Source: Pseudomonas sp. TH10 (GTDB lineage: Bacteria; Pseudomonadota; Gammaproteobacteria; Pseudomonadales; Pseudomonadaceae). From it: DNA of 38,899 nucleotides. Location: the NCBI RefSeq assembly GCF_016651255.1, contig NZ_JAEKEG010000097.1:1-38899 (forward strand). The letters run 5' to 3'. Numbering within the stretch: the stretch's first letter is position 1; every line of letters begins with the position of its first letter. Under the pieces are notes generated by a model. It was not told the DNA's origin. It was given only the letters and a program-made list of their open reading frames with translations, and did no database searches. The position numbers and the translations under genes are program-made. Below, piece by piece: positions 10,934 through 21,342 of the stretch.

Positions 10934-10958
10934 GCCCTGTAAACCAAGGTTGCAGGGC
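10934..10958 (+). other. Hairpin between iscS and iscU
   Basis: GCCCTG (10934-10939) pairs with CAGGGC (10953-10958), with an inner AACC/GGTT pairing. It is followed by CTTTAAG rather than a T-run. It is too weakly followed by T to be a full terminator, and genes on both sides must be coexpressed, so a partial attenuator or an RNA processing/stability element is more likely. Confidence 0.45.
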
Positions 10959-10996
10959 TTTAAGAGCGACTCTCTGATGAGTGAGGATTAAGAATC

Positions 10997-11383
10997 ATGG
11001 CTTACAGCGAAAAGGTCATCGACCACTACGAAAACCCGCGCAACGTCGGCAAGATGAACGCGGAAGATCCTGATGTCGGCACCGGCATGGTCGGCGCTCC
11101 GGCATGCGGCGACGTAATGCGTCTGCAAATCAAGGTCAACGAAGCCGGCATCATCGAAGATGCCAAATTCAAGACCTACGGCTGCGGTTCGGCTATCGCT
11201 TCCAGCTCCCTCGCCACTGAGTGGATGAAGGGCAAGACCCTGGACGAAGCAGAAACCATCAAGAACACTCAGTTGGCCGAAGAATTGGCCCTGCCACCAG
11301 TGAAAATTCACTGTTCGGTACTGGCTGAAGACGCTATCAAAGCGGCTGTTCGCGATTACAAGCAGAAGAAAGGCTTGATCTGA
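10997..11383 (+). CDS. iscU: Fe-S cluster scaffold protein IscU
   Basis: Scaffold on which IscS-derived sulphur and iron are joined into a [2Fe-2S] cluster before HscA/HscB-driven transfer. The protein has 128 residues with the three cluster cysteines Cys37, Cys63 and Cys106 and the conserved Asp39 (APACGDV). The LPPVK motif recognised by HscA is at 99-103. A GAGGA motif lies about ten bases before the ATG. Confidence 0.98.
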   Translation: MAYSEKVIDHYENPRNVGKMNAEDPDVGTGMVGAPACGDVMRLQIKVNEAGIIEDAKFKTYGCGSAIASSSLATEWMKGKTLDEAETIKNTQLAEELALPPVKIHCSVLAEDAIKAAVRDYKQKKGLI

Positions 11384-11417
11384 CTTTCTGGATTTGGCGA
11401 CGAGTAAGGAGTCACCG

Positions 11418-11741
11418 ATGGCTATCAGCATGACAGAAGCGGCTGCTCAACACGTGCGACGCTCCCTCAATGGGCGCGGCAAAGGTGAAGGGATTCGTCT
11501 GGGTGTTCGCACCACAGGCTGTTCCGGCCTTGCCTACGTGCTGGAGTTTGTCGACGAGGTGGTTGCAGAGGATCAGGTGTTCGAAAGTCACGGCGAAAAA
11601 GTGATTATCGACCCGAAAAGCCTGGCCTACCTGGACGGCACCGAGCTCGATTTCGTCAAGGAAGGGTTGAACGAAGGCTTCAAGTTCAACAACCCCAACG
11701 TACGCGGTGAATGTGGCTGCGGCGAAAGCTTCAACATCTGA
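11418..11741 (+). CDS. iscA: Iron-sulphur cluster assembly protein IscA
   Basis: A-type carrier that delivers clusters to apoproteins. The protein has 107 residues with the three invariant cysteines Cys35 (TTGCSGLAY), Cys99 and Cys101 (GECGCGESF). The ATG at 11418 follows AAGGAG (11406-11411) by six bases; the reading frame is open further upstream to a TTG, but that has no binding site. It is located directly after iscU. Confidence 0.97.
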   Translation: MAISMTEAAAQHVRRSLNGRGKGEGIRLGVRTTGCSGLAYVLEFVDEVVAEDQVFESHGEKVIIDPKSLAYLDGTELDFVKEGLNEGFKFNNPNVRGECGCGESFNI

Positions 11742-11749
11742 GGCTTGTC

Positions 11750-12271
11750 GTGGGTATTCCTTGTCATTTCGCTTTATTCGAGCTGCAACCGAGCTTCCGT
11801 CTGGATCTCGAGCAGTTGGCCACGCGCTATCGTGAGTTGGCGCGCGGCGTTCATCCTGACCGTTTTGCTGACGCTTCCGAGCGCGAGCAGCGGTCGGCGC
11901 TTGAGCAGTCTGCCCGGCTGAACGACGCCTACCAGACGCTCAAGAGCCCGCCCCAGCGTGCACGCTACCTGCTGAATATCAGCGGGCATGAAGTGCCGAT
12001 GGAGGTCACGGTCCATGACCCCGAGTTTCTTTTGCAGCAGATGCAATGGCGCGAAGAGCTCGAAGACCTCCAGGACAGCGCCGATCTCGACGGTGTCGCG
12101 TTATTCAAGCGGCGCCTGAAAGTGGCCCAGGAAGAACTCAACGAAAGCTTCGCAGCCTGTTGGGATGATGCAGCGCAACGCGAACAGGCCGAACGCCTGA
12201 TGCGGCGCATGCAGTTCCTCGACAAGCTCACCTACGAAGTGCGCCAGTTAGAAGAGCGCCTCGACGATTAA
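11750..12271 (+). CDS. hscB: Co-chaperone HscB (J-domain)
   Basis: J-domain partner that brings IscU to HscA and stimulates its ATPase. The protein has 173 residues: a J-domain at 1-75 with the HPD motif at 35-37 (GVHPDRFAD), then the C-terminal three-helix domain that binds IscU. The start is a GTG at 11750, eight bases after the iscA stop. It gives the family N-terminus [11 protein letters not shown], and upstream codons overlap iscA in another frame. Confidence 0.95.
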   Translation: MGIPCHFALFELQPSFRLDLEQLATRYRELARGVHPDRFADASEREQRSALEQSARLNDAYQTLKSPPQRARYLLNISGHEVPMEVTVHDPEFLLQQMQWREELEDLQDSADLDGVALFKRRLKVAQEELNESFAACWDDAAQREQAERLMRRMQFLDKLTYEVRQLEERLDD

Positions 12272-12322
12272 CCCAGTGCCGCTCCGGTCGCACGCCTGAT
12301 ATACAGATAAGTCCTGATCACG

Positions 12323-14188
12323 ATGGCCCTACTGCAGATCGCCGAACCCGGCCAAAGTCCTCAACCGCACCAGCGTCGTCTGGCTGTGGGGATCGACTTG
12401 GGCACTACCAATTCGCTGGTCGCTGCGTTGCGCAGTGGTCTTTCCGAGCCGCTGGCCGACGCTGACGGGCAGGTTATCCTGCCGTCCGCCGTGCGTTACC
12501 ACGCCGATCGCGTCGAAGTCGGCGAATCGGCCAAGCTGGCCGCCGCCTCCGATCCTTTGAACACTGTGCTCTCGGTCAAGCGCTTGATGGGTCGTGGTCT
12601 GTCCGACGTCAAGCAATTGGGCGAGCAGCTGCCATACCGCTTTGTCGGTGGCGAATCGCACATGCCGTTCATCGACACTGTGCAGGGCCCGAAGAGCCCG
12701 GTCGAGGTCTCCGCCGATATCCTCAAAGTGCTGCGTCAGCGCGCTGAAGCGACCCTCGGTGGCGAATTGGTTGGCGCGGTAATCACCGTTCCGGCGTATT
12801 TCGATGATGCTCAGCGTCAGGCTACCAAGGATGCGGCGAAGCTCGCCGGTCTGAATGTGTTGCGTCTGCTCAACGAGCCGACCGCTGCGGCCGTGGCTTA
12901 TGGTCTGGATCAACATGCCGAAGGCCTGGTCGCGATTTATGACCTGGGCGGCGGCACCTTCGATATTTCCATTCTGCGTCTGACTGGCGGCGTTTTCGAA
13001 GTCTTGGCTACTGGCGGCGACAGCGCGCTGGGCGGCGATGACTTCGATCACGCGATTGCCGGCTGGATCATCGAGAGCGCCGGTCTGTCCGCCGATCTCG
13101 ATCCGGGCGCACAACGCAATCTGCTGCAAACCGCTTGCGCGGCCAAGGAAGCGCTCACCAATGCGGCATCGGTTGAAGTGGCCTATGGCGACTGGAAAGC
13201 CGAACTGAGCCGTGAAGCCTTCAATGCGCTGATCGAGCCGATGGTCGCTCGCAGCCTGAAAGCCTGTCGCCGGGCGGTGCGCGACTCGGGTATTGAGCTT
13301 GAAGAAGTGCACGCAGTGGTTATGGTCGGCGGTTCGACTCGTGTGCCGCGTGTTCGCGAAGCAGTGGCCGAAGCCTTTGGTCGTCAGCCCCTGACTGAAA
13401 TCGACCCGGATCAAGTGGTGGCCATCGGTGCCGCGATCCAGGCCGATACCCTGGCAGGCAACAAGCGCGATGGTGGTGAGTTGCTGCTGCTGGACGTGAT
13501 TCCGTTGTCCCTGGGCCTGGAAACCATGGGCGGCCTGATGGAGAAGGTGATTCCGCGTAACACCACCATCCCCGTTGCCCGTGCCCAGGACTTCACCACC
13601 TACAAAGATGGCCAGTCGGCCATGGCGATTCACGTGCTGCAAGGCGAGCGTGAATTGATCAGTGACTGCCGCTCGCTGGCACGCTTCGAATTACGCGGCA
13701 TCCCGGCGATGGTGGCGGGCGCGGCGAAAATTCGCGTGACCTTCCAGGTCGATGCCGACGGTCTGCTCAGCGTTTCCGCCCGTGAACTGGGTTCGGGCGT
13801 TGAAGCGAGCATTCAGGTCAAGCCGTCCTACGGTTTGACCGACGGCGAAATCGCCAAGATGCTGAAAGATTCGTTCCAGCACGCCAACGACGACAAGGTC
13901 GCCCGCGTTCTGCGCGAGCAGCAAGTCGATGCGCAGCGCCTGATCGAGGCGGTGCAGGCGGCCCTTGAGGTCGATGGCGAGCGCCTGCTCGACGCCGAAG
14001 AGCGCATGGTCATCGACATGCAGGTTCAGGAACTGACCGAACTGATGAAAGGTACTGATGGTTACGCCATCGAGCAGCAGACCAAACGTCTGTCGCAAGT
14101 GACCGATGCTTTTGCTGCCCGCCGCATGGATTTGACGGTGAAAGCCGCTCTGTCGGGGCGCAATCTGAATGAAATCGAGGATATCTGA
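12323..14188 (+). CDS. hscA: Hsp70-class chaperone HscA
   Basis: Specialised Hsp70 that uses ATP to release the cluster from IscU. The protein has 621 residues. The nucleotide-binding domain shows GIDLGTTNS (23-31), [14 protein letters not shown], and [13 protein letters not shown]. The substrate domain carries [18 protein letters not shown]. It ends NLNEIEDI, overlapping fdx by one base (TGATG). Its length and divergence from DnaK, together with operon position, support HscA. Confidence 0.97.
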   Translation: MALLQIAEPGQSPQPHQRRLAVGIDLGTTNSLVAALRSGLSEPLADADGQVILPSAVRYHADRVEVGESAKLAAASDPLNTVLSVKRLMGRGLSDVKQLGEQLPYRFVGGESHMPFIDTVQGPKSPVEVSADILKVLRQRAEATLGGELVGAVITVPAYFDDAQRQATKDAAKLAGLNVLRLLNEPTAAAVAYGLDQHAEGLVAIYDLGGGTFDISILRLTGGVFEVLATGGDSALGGDDFDHAIAGWIIESAGLSADLDPGAQRNLLQTACAAKEALTNAASVEVAYGDWKAELSREAFNALIEPMVARSLKACRRAVRDSGIELEEVHAVVMVGGSTRVPRVREAVAEAFGRQPLTEIDPDQVVAIGAAIQADTLAGNKRDGGELLLLDVIPLSLGLETMGGLMEKVIPRNTTIPVARAQDFTTYKDGQSAMAIHVLQGERELISDCRSLARFELRGIPAMVAGAAKIRVTFQVDADGLLSVSARELGSGVEASIQVKPSYGLTDGEIAKMLKDSFQHANDDKVARVLREQQVDAQRLIEAVQAALEVDGERLLDAEERMVIDMQVQELTELMKGTDGYAIEQQTKRLSQVTDAFAARRMDLTVKAALSGRNLNEIEDI

Positions 14189-14529
14189 TGCCGCAGGTCA
14201 TTTTTCTGCCCCACGACAAATTTTGCCCGGAGGGCATGGTGGTCGAGGCTGAGTCGGGTACTTCCATCCTGGATCTGGCGCACGAGCACCACATCGAGAT
14301 GGAAAACGCCTGCGGCGGCGTCTGTGCCTGCACGACCTGCCACTGCATCATCCGCGAGGGTTTTGACTCGATGGAAGAGGCTGACGAGCTGGAGGAAGAC
14401 TTCCTCGATCGCGCCTGGGGTCTGGAAGCGCAATCGCGCCTGGCGTGCCAGGCTATTGTTGGTGAAGAAGACATCACCGTCGAGATCCCGAAGTATTCGC
14501 TCAACCACGCTGCCGAAGCGCCGCACTGA
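14188..14529 (+). CDS. fdx: ISC [2Fe-2S] ferredoxin Fdx
   Basis: Adrenodoxin-type ferredoxin thought to supply electrons for cluster assembly on IscU. The protein has 113 residues. Cluster ligands Cys42, Cys48, Cys51 and Cys87 are present (ENACGGVCACTTCHC and SRLACQA). The extra Cys46 near the cluster is typical of ISC ferredoxins. The start overlaps the hscA stop by one base, so translation is coupled. Confidence 0.97.
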   Translation: MPQVIFLPHDKFCPEGMVVEAESGTSILDLAHEHHIEMENACGGVCACTTCHCIIREGFDSMEEADELEEDFLDRAWGLEAQSRLACQAIVGEEDITVEIPKYSLNHAAEAPH

Positions 14530-14543
14530 TTGGTATTACTGTC

Positions 14544-14744
14544 ATGAGTTATGGTTGGAATGATGTTCAGCGCATTGCAGAAGAACTGGCCGAATCCAGG
14601 CCGGATGTCGATCCAATGTCGGTCAATTTCGTAGACCTGCAGCGATGGATCATGGAACTTCCCGATTTTGACAACACCTCCGGCCGCTGTGGGGAGAAGG
14701 TGTTGGAAGCGGTTCAGGCGCTTTGGATCGAAGAAGCCGACTGA
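14544..14744 (+). CDS. iscX: Fe-S cluster assembly protein IscX
   Basis: Small acidic protein of 66 residues that binds IscS and iron and is thought to tune cluster assembly. It shows the family sequence GWNDVQRIAEEL, then DPMSVNFVDLQRWI and LPDFD. Last gene of the isc operon; a hairpin with a T-rich tail follows at 14774. Confidence 0.95.
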   Translation: MSYGWNDVQRIAEELAESRPDVDPMSVNFVDLQRWIMELPDFDNTSGRCGEKVLEAVQALWIEEAD

Positions 14745-14773
14745 TCGTCCTCGCAGGTTAGGCAATACCCAAG

Positions 14774-14804
14774 AACCCGCGTATAATTCGCGGGTTTAAT
14801 TTTT
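14774..14804 (+). terminator. isc operon terminator with a -10 hexamer in its loop
   Basis: Stem AACCCGCG (14774-14781) and CGCGGGTT (14789-14796), then TAATTTTT. The seven-base loop is TATAATT, so a consensus -10 (14782-14787) lies between the stem arms. It would place ndk transcription start near 14795, with ndk ATG at 14833. The matching -35 is poor (TTAGGC at 14758-14763, 18-base spacer). Confidence 0.75.
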
Positions 14805-14832
14805 CGCAAATTACCGTTTCTGGAGTTACACC

Positions 14833-15258
14833 ATGGCTGTTCAACGTACTTTCTCCATCATCAAGCCTGACGCTGTTGCAAAAAACGTCATCGGCGAGAT
14901 CACCACTCGTTTCGAAAAAGCAGGCCTGCGCGTTGTAGCTTCGAAACTGAAGCAACTGTCCAAAGCTGAAGCTGAAGGCTTCTACGCTGAGCACAGCGCT
15001 CGTGGTTTCTTCGGCGACCTGGTTGCTTTCATGATCTCCGGTCCTGTTGTTGTTCAGGTTCTGGAAGGCGAAAACGCTATCGCTCTGAACCGTGAGCTGA
15101 TGGGCGCTACCAACCCTAAAGAAGCTGCTGCCGGCACCATCCGCGCTGACTTCGCTGATTCCATCGACGCCAACGCTGTTCACGGTTCGGACTCCGAAGC
15201 CGCAGCTGCTCGTGAAATCTCGTACTTCTTCGCAGCTACTGAAGTAACCACTCGCTAA
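14833..15258 (+). CDS. ndk: Nucleoside diphosphate kinase
   Basis: Balances nucleoside triphosphate pools by phosphate transfer through a phospho-histidine. The protein has 141 residues, begins [15 protein letters not shown] and carries the active-site His117 in NAVHGSDS. Codon use differs from its neighbours: GCT for Ala and GTT for Val dominate, as in highly expressed genes. A TGGAG motif lies 9-10 bases before the ATG. The promoter probably overlaps the isc terminator. Confidence 0.97.
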   Translation: MAVQRTFSIIKPDAVAKNVIGEITTRFEKAGLRVVASKLKQLSKAEAEGFYAEHSARGFFGDLVAFMISGPVVVQVLEGENAIALNRELMGATNPKEAAAGTIRADFADSIDANAVHGSDSEAAAAREISYFFAATEVTTR

Positions 15259-15286
15259 GCATTGGCTTAAGAGTGAAGGTGAATCC

Positions 15287-16435
15287 ATGACTACATCGAC
15301 TGTAAAAACCAACCTGCTGGGTCTGACTCAACAGGAAATGGAAAAATTCTTCGACTCAATCGGGGAGAAGCGTTTCCGTGCCGGTCAGGTAATGAAATGG
15401 ATTCACCACTTTGGTGTCGATGATTTCGACGCCATGACGAACGTCAGCAAGGCCTTGCGCGACAAGCTCAAGGTTATTGCTGAAGTCCGTGGTCCGGAAG
15501 TGGTCAGCGAGGACATCTCCACCGACGGCACCCGTAAGTGGGTGGTGCGCGTGGCGTCCGGCAGCTGCGTCGAGACCGTATACATTCCCCAGGGCAAACG
15601 CGGCACTCTGTGCGTTTCGTCCCAGGCAGGCTGTGCCCTGGATTGCAGTTTCTGCTCCACCGGCAAGCAAGGCTTCAATAGCAACCTCACCGCCGCCGAA
15701 GTCATCGGCCAGGTGTGGATTGCCAACAAATCTTTCGGCAGCGTCCCGGCAACCGTCGACCGTGCCATCACCAACGTGGTGATGATGGGTATGGGTGAGC
15801 CGCTGCTGAACTTCGACAACGTCGTCGCCGCCATGCATCTGATGATGGATGACCTGGGCTACGGGATCTCCAAGCGCCGCGTGACCCTGTCCACTTCGGG
15901 CGTGGTGCCGATGATCGATGAGCTTTCCAAGCACATCGACGTGTCCCTGGCGTTGTCCTTGCACGCACCCAATGACGCATTGCGTAATCAACTGGTGCCG
16001 ATCAACAAGAAGTATCCGCTTAAGATGCTGCTCGAGTCGTGCCAGCGCTACATGTCGTCCCTGGGCGAAAAGCGTGTGCTGACCATCGAGTACACCTTGC
16101 TCAAAGACATCAACGACAAGGTTGAACACGCCGTCGAGATGGTCGAGCTGCTGAAGAACATTCCGTGCAAGATCAACCTGATTCCGTTCAACCCGTTCCC
16201 GCACTCCGGGTACGAGCGTCCGAGCAACAACGCGATCCGTCGTTTCCAGGATCAGTTGCATCAGGCCGGTTTCAACGTCACTGTCCGCACCACCCGTGGT
16301 GAAGACATCGACGCCGCGTGTGGTCAATTGGTAGGGCAGGTGCTGGATCGCACCCGTCGCAGCGAACGTTACATCGCCGTGCGTGAGTTAAGCGCCGACA
16401 GCGATCTGGCACAGAACGCCGCGAACACTAACTAA
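15287..16435 (+). CDS. rlmN: Dual-specificity RNA methyltransferase RlmN
   Basis: Radical-SAM enzyme that methylates C2 of A2503 in 23S rRNA and A37 of some tRNAs. The protein has 382 residues. The [4Fe-4S] motif CxxxCxxC is Cys116, Cys120 and Cys123 ([16 protein letters not shown]). The catalytic Cys345 is in DAACGQL, and GMGEPLLN follows the cluster motif. A GAAGGTGA binding site precedes the ATG. It starts the rlmN-pilW-rodZ-ispG series and depends on the nearby ISC products for its cluster. Confidence 0.97.
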   Translation: MTTSTVKTNLLGLTQQEMEKFFDSIGEKRFRAGQVMKWIHHFGVDDFDAMTNVSKALRDKLKVIAEVRGPEVVSEDISTDGTRKWVVRVASGSCVETVYIPQGKRGTLCVSSQAGCALDCSFCSTGKQGFNSNLTAAEVIGQVWIANKSFGSVPATVDRAITNVVMMGMGEPLLNFDNVVAAMHLMMDDLGYGISKRRVTLSTSGVVPMIDELSKHIDVSLALSLHAPNDALRNQLVPINKKYPLKMLLESCQRYMSSLGEKRVLTIEYTLLKDINDKVEHAVEMVELLKNIPCKINLIPFNPFPHSGYERPSNNAIRRFQDQLHQAGFNVTVRTTRGEDIDAACGQLVGQVLDRTRRSERYIAVRELSADSDLAQNAANTN

Positions 16436-16447
16436 GAGAGGATCTCT

Positions 16448-17206
16448 ATGTCCCTGCGCTTTGCGCTGCTGTTGCTGTTGGCCAGCCTGTGTGCTGGTTG
16501 TGTCCTGTCGGGTGACTACAACCCGATGAAGACCAGCAAGGGCCGCGATGAAGCGCGGGCTGCCTACGTGCAGTTGGGGCTGGGGTACTTGCAGCAGGGC
16601 ATGACCGAGCGGGCCAAGGTGCCGCTGAAGAAAGCGCTGGAGCTGGACAGCTCGGATCCTGACGCCAACGCTGCGCTCGGGCTGGTGTTTCAGGCCGAAA
16701 TGGAGCCTGCACTGGCTGACGAGCATTTCCGCAAGGCTTTGTCCTCCCGTCCCGGCGATGCCCGCACGCTCAACAATTACGGCAGTTTTCTCTACGAAGA
16801 ACAGCGTTACAAGGAAGCCTACGAGCGTTTTGAACAGGCCGCGGCCGATACCCTGTATCCTGAGCGTTCGCGTGTGTTCGAGAACCTTGGCATGACGGCG
16901 GCGAAGCTTGGTCAGCGTGATCTGGCGCAGCAGCAGCTGGAAAAAGCACTGCGTTTGAACCGTCAACAACCGCGCGCGTTGCTGGAAATGGCTGAGTTGT
17001 CCTTCGAAGACAGGCATTATGTGCCCGCACGTGACTATTACGACCGATTCAGCCTGCTGACCGAACAAAATGCACGTAGTCTATTGCTCGGCGTTCGGCT
17101 GGCAAAAGTGTTTGAAGATCGCGACAAGGCCGCCAGTTATGGCCTGCAATTAAAACGACTCTATCCCGGTACGCCGGAATATCAGCAATACCTGTCGGAG
17201 CAATGA
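16448..17206 (+). CDS. pilW: Type IV pilus biogenesis pilotin lipoprotein PilW/PilF
   Basis: TPR lipoprotein that in Pseudomonas (named PilF there) pilots the PilQ secretin into the outer membrane. The protein has 252 residues. The signal peptide ends in LCAGC with the lipidated residue most likely Cys18; a Cys rather than Leu at -3 makes the lipobox slightly unusual. TPR repeats follow at about 38-180 (LGLGYLQQGMTERAKVPLKK, ALGLVFQAEMEPALADEHF). It is inserted between rlmN and rodZ relative to E. coli, and its stop overlaps the rodZ start. Confidence 0.92.
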   Translation: MSLRFALLLLLASLCAGCVLSGDYNPMKTSKGRDEARAAYVQLGLGYLQQGMTERAKVPLKKALELDSSDPDANAALGLVFQAEMEPALADEHFRKALSSRPGDARTLNNYGSFLYEEQRYKEAYERFEQAAADTLYPERSRVFENLGMTAAKLGQRDLAQQQLEKALRLNRQQPRALLEMAELSFEDRHYVPARDYYDRFSLLTEQNARSLLLGVRLAKVFEDRDKAASYGLQLKRLYPGTPEYQQYLSEQ

Positions 17207-18219
17207 TGAAAGCGGCGCATCCCGAAGTTGTATCAGCGAATCGCGTTAACCCCGGTGAGACCTTGCGCCAGGCCCGCGAAAGCAATGGCTGGTCGCTGGC
17301 CGAAGTGGCCCTCAAGCTCAACCTCACCGTGACTTCCCTGAGCAATCTTGAAGCCGGCGCTTTCGACAAGCTGCCGGGGCATACCTTCGCTCGCGGTTAC
17401 ATTCGCGCCTATGCCAAATTGCTCGGCATGGACCAGACGGTTCTGGTTCAGCAATTCGACCAATCCACCGGCACCGATTCCCAGGGCAGCAACGTGCACA
17501 GCCTGGGCCGTATCGAAGAGCCGGTGCGGGTTTCCCATACCATTTTGCGAATCGTCAGCCTGTTGCTGCTGGTTGCCGTGATCGGCGGTGGTTTCTTCTG
17601 GTGGCAGGATCAAACCTCCCAGCGTGCCAAGGACCTGACCACCTTGAGCCCGGAGCACGTCGAAGTCGAAGGTGCCGATGGCACCACGCAGATCCATCCG
17701 CTGGACGAGCCGGAAGACCAGGCCGTCGTGGAAGGTCAGGCCGAGGGCGGCACCGCGCTGGCACTGCCGCAGGGCAACACTGCGGCGCAAGCTGAAGCGA
17801 CTGCCCCGGCCCCGGCCCCTGCACCGACCACACCGTCCGCGCCTGTGCCAAACACTGCGCCGGCCGCTGCGACCCCGGCGACTCCTGCTCCTGCCGTTCC
17901 TGCCGTGCCAGCGCCGGTGGTGACTGCGCCGGTTGCGCCAAGTGCTGCTGCCGTTGCACCGACTGCGGCAGTGGCCGGCCAAGGCCAGGTTTCATTGCAA
18001 TTCACCGCCGATTGCTGGACACAAGTCAGCGATGCCAGCGGTAAAGTGTTGTTCAGTGGCCTCAAGCGCAAGGGCGACAACCTGTCTGTTGCCGGCAAGC
18101 CACCATTTGCCGTGCGTCTGGGCTATGCCCGTGGCGCGCAGGTCAGCTACAACGGCCAACCGGTCGATGTCGCTCCGTTCACCAGTGGCGAGACTGCTCG
18201 CCTGAAGTTGGGTCAATAG
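17206..18219 (+). CDS. rodZ: Cytoskeleton protein RodZ
   Basis: Links MreB filaments to the cell-wall elongation machinery. The protein has 337 residues: a cytoplasmic Cro/CI-type helix-turn-helix at about 18-82 ([19 protein letters not shown]), one span at about 114-133 ([20 protein letters not shown]), a long Pro/Ala-rich periplasmic linker at about 190-255, and the C-terminal DUF4115 beta domain ([19 protein letters not shown]). Adjacent ATG codons occur at 17203 and 17206; the CGGAG motif ending at 17200 favours the second. The start overlaps the pilW stop. Confidence 0.93.
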   Translation: MKAAHPEVVSANRVNPGETLRQARESNGWSLAEVALKLNLTVTSLSNLEAGAFDKLPGHTFARGYIRAYAKLLGMDQTVLVQQFDQSTGTDSQGSNVHSLGRIEEPVRVSHTILRIVSLLLLVAVIGGGFFWWQDQTSQRAKDLTTLSPEHVEVEGADGTTQIHPLDEPEDQAVVEGQAEGGTALALPQGNTAAQAEATAPAPAPAPTTPSAPVPNTAPAAATPATPAPAVPAVPAPVVTAPVAPSAAAVAPTAAVAGQGQVSLQFTADCWTQVSDASGKVLFSGLKRKGDNLSVAGKPPFAVRLGYARGAQVSYNGQPVDVAPFTSGETARLKLGQ

Positions 18220-18221
18220 TC

Positions 18222-19331
18222 ATGCACGGCGAATCTCCAATCAAACGTCGCGTTTCGCGCAAGATCTGGGTCGGCAACGTACCGGTGGGCGGCGATGCGC
18301 CGATCGCTGTGCAGAGCATGACCAACAGCGACACCAATGACGTTGCCGCCACTGTTGCGCAAATCAATCGTCTGGAAGCCGCTGGCGTCGACATCGTTCG
18401 CGTTTCGGTACCGGACATGGACGCCGCCGAGGCGTTTGGCAAGATCAAGCAACTGGTCAAGGTGCCATTGGTTGCCGACATCCACTTCGACTACAAGATC
18501 GCTTTGCGCGTGGCCGAACTGGGCGTGGACTGCCTGCGTATCAACCCGGGCAACATCGGTCGTGAAGACCGCGTGCGCGCCGTGGTCGATGCTGCCCGTG
18601 ACCGCGGGATTCCGATTCGCATCGGGGTCAACGCCGGTTCCCTGGAAAAAGACCTGCAAAAGAAATACGGCGAGCCGACCCCGGCCGCACTGGTCGAATC
18701 CGCTTTGCGTCACGTTGAGCATCTTGAACGCCTGAATTTTCAGGACTTCAAGGTCAGCGTGAAAGCCTCCGACGTGTTCATGGCCGTCGAAGCCTACCGC
18801 TTGCTGGCGAAAGAAATCGTCCAGCCGCTGCACCTGGGCATCACCGAAGCCGGTGGATTGCGTTCGGGCACGGTGAAATCCGCCGTGGGCCTAGGTATGC
18901 TGCTCGCCGAAGGGATTGGCGATACTATCCGCATCTCGCTGGCGGCCGACCCGGTCGAGGAAGTGAAGGTCGGTTACGACATTCTCAAGTCTTTGCATCT
19001 GCGTTCCCGTGGCATCAACTTCATCGCCTGCCCGAGCTGCTCGCGGCAGAACTTCGATGTGGTGAAAACCATGAACGAGCTGGAAGGGCGCCTTGAAGAC
19101 CTGCTGGTGCCGCTGGATGTCGCGGTGATCGGTTGTGTGGTCAACGGCCCCGGCGAAGCCAAGGAAGCCCATATCGGCTTGACCGGCGGTACGCCAAACC
19201 TGATTTACATCGACGGCAAGCCGTCGCAGAAACTGACGAATGACAATCTGGTGGACGAGCTCGAAAGGCTGATCCGCCAGAAAGCGGCCGAAAAGGTCGA
19301 AGCTGACGCTGCCGTAATTGCGCGCGGCTGA
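18222..19331 (+). CDS. ispG: 4-hydroxy-3-methylbut-2-en-1-yl diphosphate synthase IspG
   Basis: [4Fe-4S] enzyme of the MEP isoprenoid pathway, converting methylerythritol cyclodiphosphate to HMBPP. The protein has 369 residues. Cluster ligands are Cys270 and Cys273 (ACPSCSRQ) and Cys305 (GCVVNGPGE), with Glu312 as the usual fourth ligand. An N-terminal TIM barrel carries VADIHFDY and LRINPGNIG. It starts two bases after the rodZ stop and is another client of the ISC system. Confidence 0.97.
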   Translation: MHGESPIKRRVSRKIWVGNVPVGGDAPIAVQSMTNSDTNDVAATVAQINRLEAAGVDIVRVSVPDMDAAEAFGKIKQLVKVPLVADIHFDYKIALRVAELGVDCLRINPGNIGREDRVRAVVDAARDRGIPIRIGVNAGSLEKDLQKKYGEPTPAALVESALRHVEHLERLNFQDFKVSVKASDVFMAVEAYRLLAKEIVQPLHLGITEAGGLRSGTVKSAVGLGMLLAEGIGDTIRISLAADPVEEVKVGYDILKSLHLRSRGINFIACPSCSRQNFDVVKTMNELEGRLEDLLVPLDVAVIGCVVNGPGEAKEAHIGLTGGTPNLIYIDGKPSQKLTNDNLVDELERLIRQKAAEKVEADAAVIARG

Positions 19332-19368
19332 GCCTGACTGAAGCGCCGAACGAATTTAAGGATTTAAA

Positions 19369-20658
19369 GTGAGCAAGTCTCTGCAAGCCATTCGTGGCAT
19401 GAATGACATCCTGCCCGAACAGACCCCGCTGTGGCGTTATTTCGAGAGCACTGTGGCGCGTCTGCTGGATAACTACGGTTACAAGCAAATTCGCATGCCG
19501 ATCGTCGAGTTCACCGAGCTGTTCAAGCGCTCGATCGGCGAAGTGACCGACATCGTCGAAAAAGAGATGTACACCTTCGAGGACCGCAACGGCGACTCCC
19601 TGACCCTGCGTCCCGAAGGTACGGCTGCCTGCGTACGTGCGGTGCTGGAGCATGGCATCACCGGCGGTGGCCAGGTCCAGAAACTCTGGTACATCGGTCC
19701 GATGTTCCGTCACGAGCGTCCGCAGAAAGGTCGTTATCGCCAGTTCCACCAGATCGGTCTGGAGGTGTTCAACCTCGACGGTCCGGACATCGATGCCGAG
19801 CTGATCATCATGACCTGGCGTCTGTGGGGCGAGCTGGGCATTCGTGACGCGGTCAAACTCGAACTGAACAGCCTGGGTACCAGCGAGTCCCGTGGTCGTT
19901 ATCGTGAAGCGCTGGTTGAGTATCTCTCGGCGCACCACGACAAGCTCGACGAGGACAGCCAGCGCCGTCTGAAAACCAACCCGCTGCGCGTGCTCGACAC
20001 CAAAAATGCCGACACTCAAGCGGTGCTGGTCGATGCGCCGAAGATGGCTGACTACCTCGATGACGAATCCCGCGCTCACTTTGAAGGTTTGAAATCGCGC
20101 CTGGATGCCGTTGGCATTCCTTACGTGCTCAACCCGAAGCTGGTGCGTGGTCTCGATTACTACAGCAAAACCGTTTTCGAATGGGTCACCGACAAACTCG
20201 GTGCCCAGGGCACTGTCTGCGCGGGCGGTCGTTACGACGGTCTGGTCGAGCAGATGGGCGGCAAGCCGACCAGCGGTGTTGGTTTCGCCATGGGCATCGA
20301 GCGTCTGGTCCTGATGCTCGAAACCCTCGAGCAGATCCCCGAAGAGATCTCCCGTCAGGTCGACGTCTACCTCTGCGCCTTCGGTGAAGAGGCCGAACTG
20401 GCCGGTCTGGCTCTGGCTGAGCGTGTTCGTGATCAACTTCCAAACCTGCGTCTGCAAGTCAATGCCGGCGCCGGCAGTTTCAAAAGCCAGTTCAAGAAAG
20501 CCGACAAGAGCGGTGCGTTGTACGCACTGATCCTGGGTGACGACGAAATGGCCCAGCAAGTGGTAGGTTTCAAACCCCTGCGTGGCCAGGGCGAACAACA
20601 AAGCATTGCCTGGGATGCGCTCGCCGCTCACCTGGCCACCTGCGTCGTGCAGGGTTGA
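19369..20658 (+). CDS. hisS: Histidine--tRNA ligase
   Basis: Class II synthetase charging tRNA-His. The protein has 429 residues. The N-terminus is [15 protein letters not shown]. Motif 2 region is [16 protein letters not shown], the His-specific blocks LVRGLDYY and GGRYDGL are present, and motif 3 is [11 protein letters not shown]-terminal anticodon-binding domain starts near 330. The start is a GTG at 19369 preceded by AAGG. Confidence 0.97.
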   Translation: MSKSLQAIRGMNDILPEQTPLWRYFESTVARLLDNYGYKQIRMPIVEFTELFKRSIGEVTDIVEKEMYTFEDRNGDSLTLRPEGTAACVRAVLEHGITGGGQVQKLWYIGPMFRHERPQKGRYRQFHQIGLEVFNLDGPDIDAELIIMTWRLWGELGIRDAVKLELNSLGTSESRGRYREALVEYLSAHHDKLDEDSQRRLKTNPLRVLDTKNADTQAVLVDAPKMADYLDDESRAHFEGLKSRLDAVGIPYVLNPKLVRGLDYYSKTVFEWVTDKLGAQGTVCAGGRYDGLVEQMGGKPTSGVGFAMGIERLVLMLETLEQIPEEISRQVDVYLCAFGEEAELAGLALAERVRDQLPNLRLQVNAGAGSFKSQFKKADKSGALYALILGDDEMAQQVVGFKPLRGQGEQQSIAWDALAAHLATCVVQG

Positions 20659-20699
20659 AGCTGTCTTAACAGCCGATTTAGCGATTAAGGAGTATTGGG

Positions 20700-21341
20700 G
20701 TGTCGAGTACCGAAGACGAACAGTTGGCGGATTTGAAGGACTGGTGGACACGCAACGGCAAACCTCTGGTCACCGGCGGCCTGTTGGCACTGGTTATCGT
20801 GTTCGGCTGGCAGGCTTATCACAAATACCAGAGCAACCAGTCGCAAGGCGCCTCGGTGCTCTATCAGCAACTGCTGGAAACCACGCTGACGCCTGACGGC
20901 AAGCCTGATGCGGCGCGCGTTGCGGATCTGGCCGGCAAGCTCAACAGCGAATTCGGCGGCACCGCGTACGCGCAGTACGGCAGCCTGTTCGTGGCCAAGG
21001 TCGCAGTCGACAGCGGCAAGCTGGATGACGCCGCGACCGAGCTCAAAGCCATTGTCGACAAACCGGCCAACCCGGCGCTGGGCGAAATCGCCCGTCAGCG
21101 TCTGGCGCAGGTGCTCGGCGCGCAGAACAAGGCCGATGACGCCCTGAAACTGCTCGACGGCGACGCCGACAAAGCGTTCCTGGCCACTCGCGAAGAACTC
21201 AAGGGCGACCTGCTGGTGAAGCTGGGTCGTACCGATGAAGCAAACGCGGCGTATCAAAAAGCCAAGGCGGCACTGTCGGATGAAGCGGCAGTAGGTGGCC
21301 TACAAATCAAGCTGGACGACCTGGCCAAAGGGGATGCGTGA
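20700..21341 (+). CDS. YfgM family ancillary SecYEG translocon subunit / tetratricopeptide protein
   Basis: Homologue of E. coli YfgM, which with PpiD associates with SecYEG and helps periplasmic chaperone hand-over. The protein has 213 residues: a short acidic cytoplasmic N-terminus (MSSTEDEQLADLKDWW), one span at about 23-39 (VTGGLLALVIVFGWQAY) and a periplasmic TPR-like domain. GTG start at 20700 with AAGGAG about nine bases upstream. It lies between hisS and bamB as in enterobacteria. The stop is one base from the chosen bamB start. Confidence 0.9.
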   Translation: MSSTEDEQLADLKDWWTRNGKPLVTGGLLALVIVFGWQAYHKYQSNQSQGASVLYQQLLETTLTPDGKPDAARVADLAGKLNSEFGGTAYAQYGSLFVAKVAVDSGKLDDAATELKAIVDKPANPALGEIARQRLAQVLGAQNKADDALKLLDGDADKAFLATREELKGDLLVKLGRTDEANAAYQKAKAALSDEAAVGGLQIKLDDLAKGDA

Positions 21342-21342
21342 C

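Noticed and set aside
19141..20751. Open frame of 536 codons on the minus strand opposite hisS
   Set aside because: It lies antisense to the certain hisS gene, has no recognisable family blocks and the composition of a codon-phase shadow in high-GC DNA.
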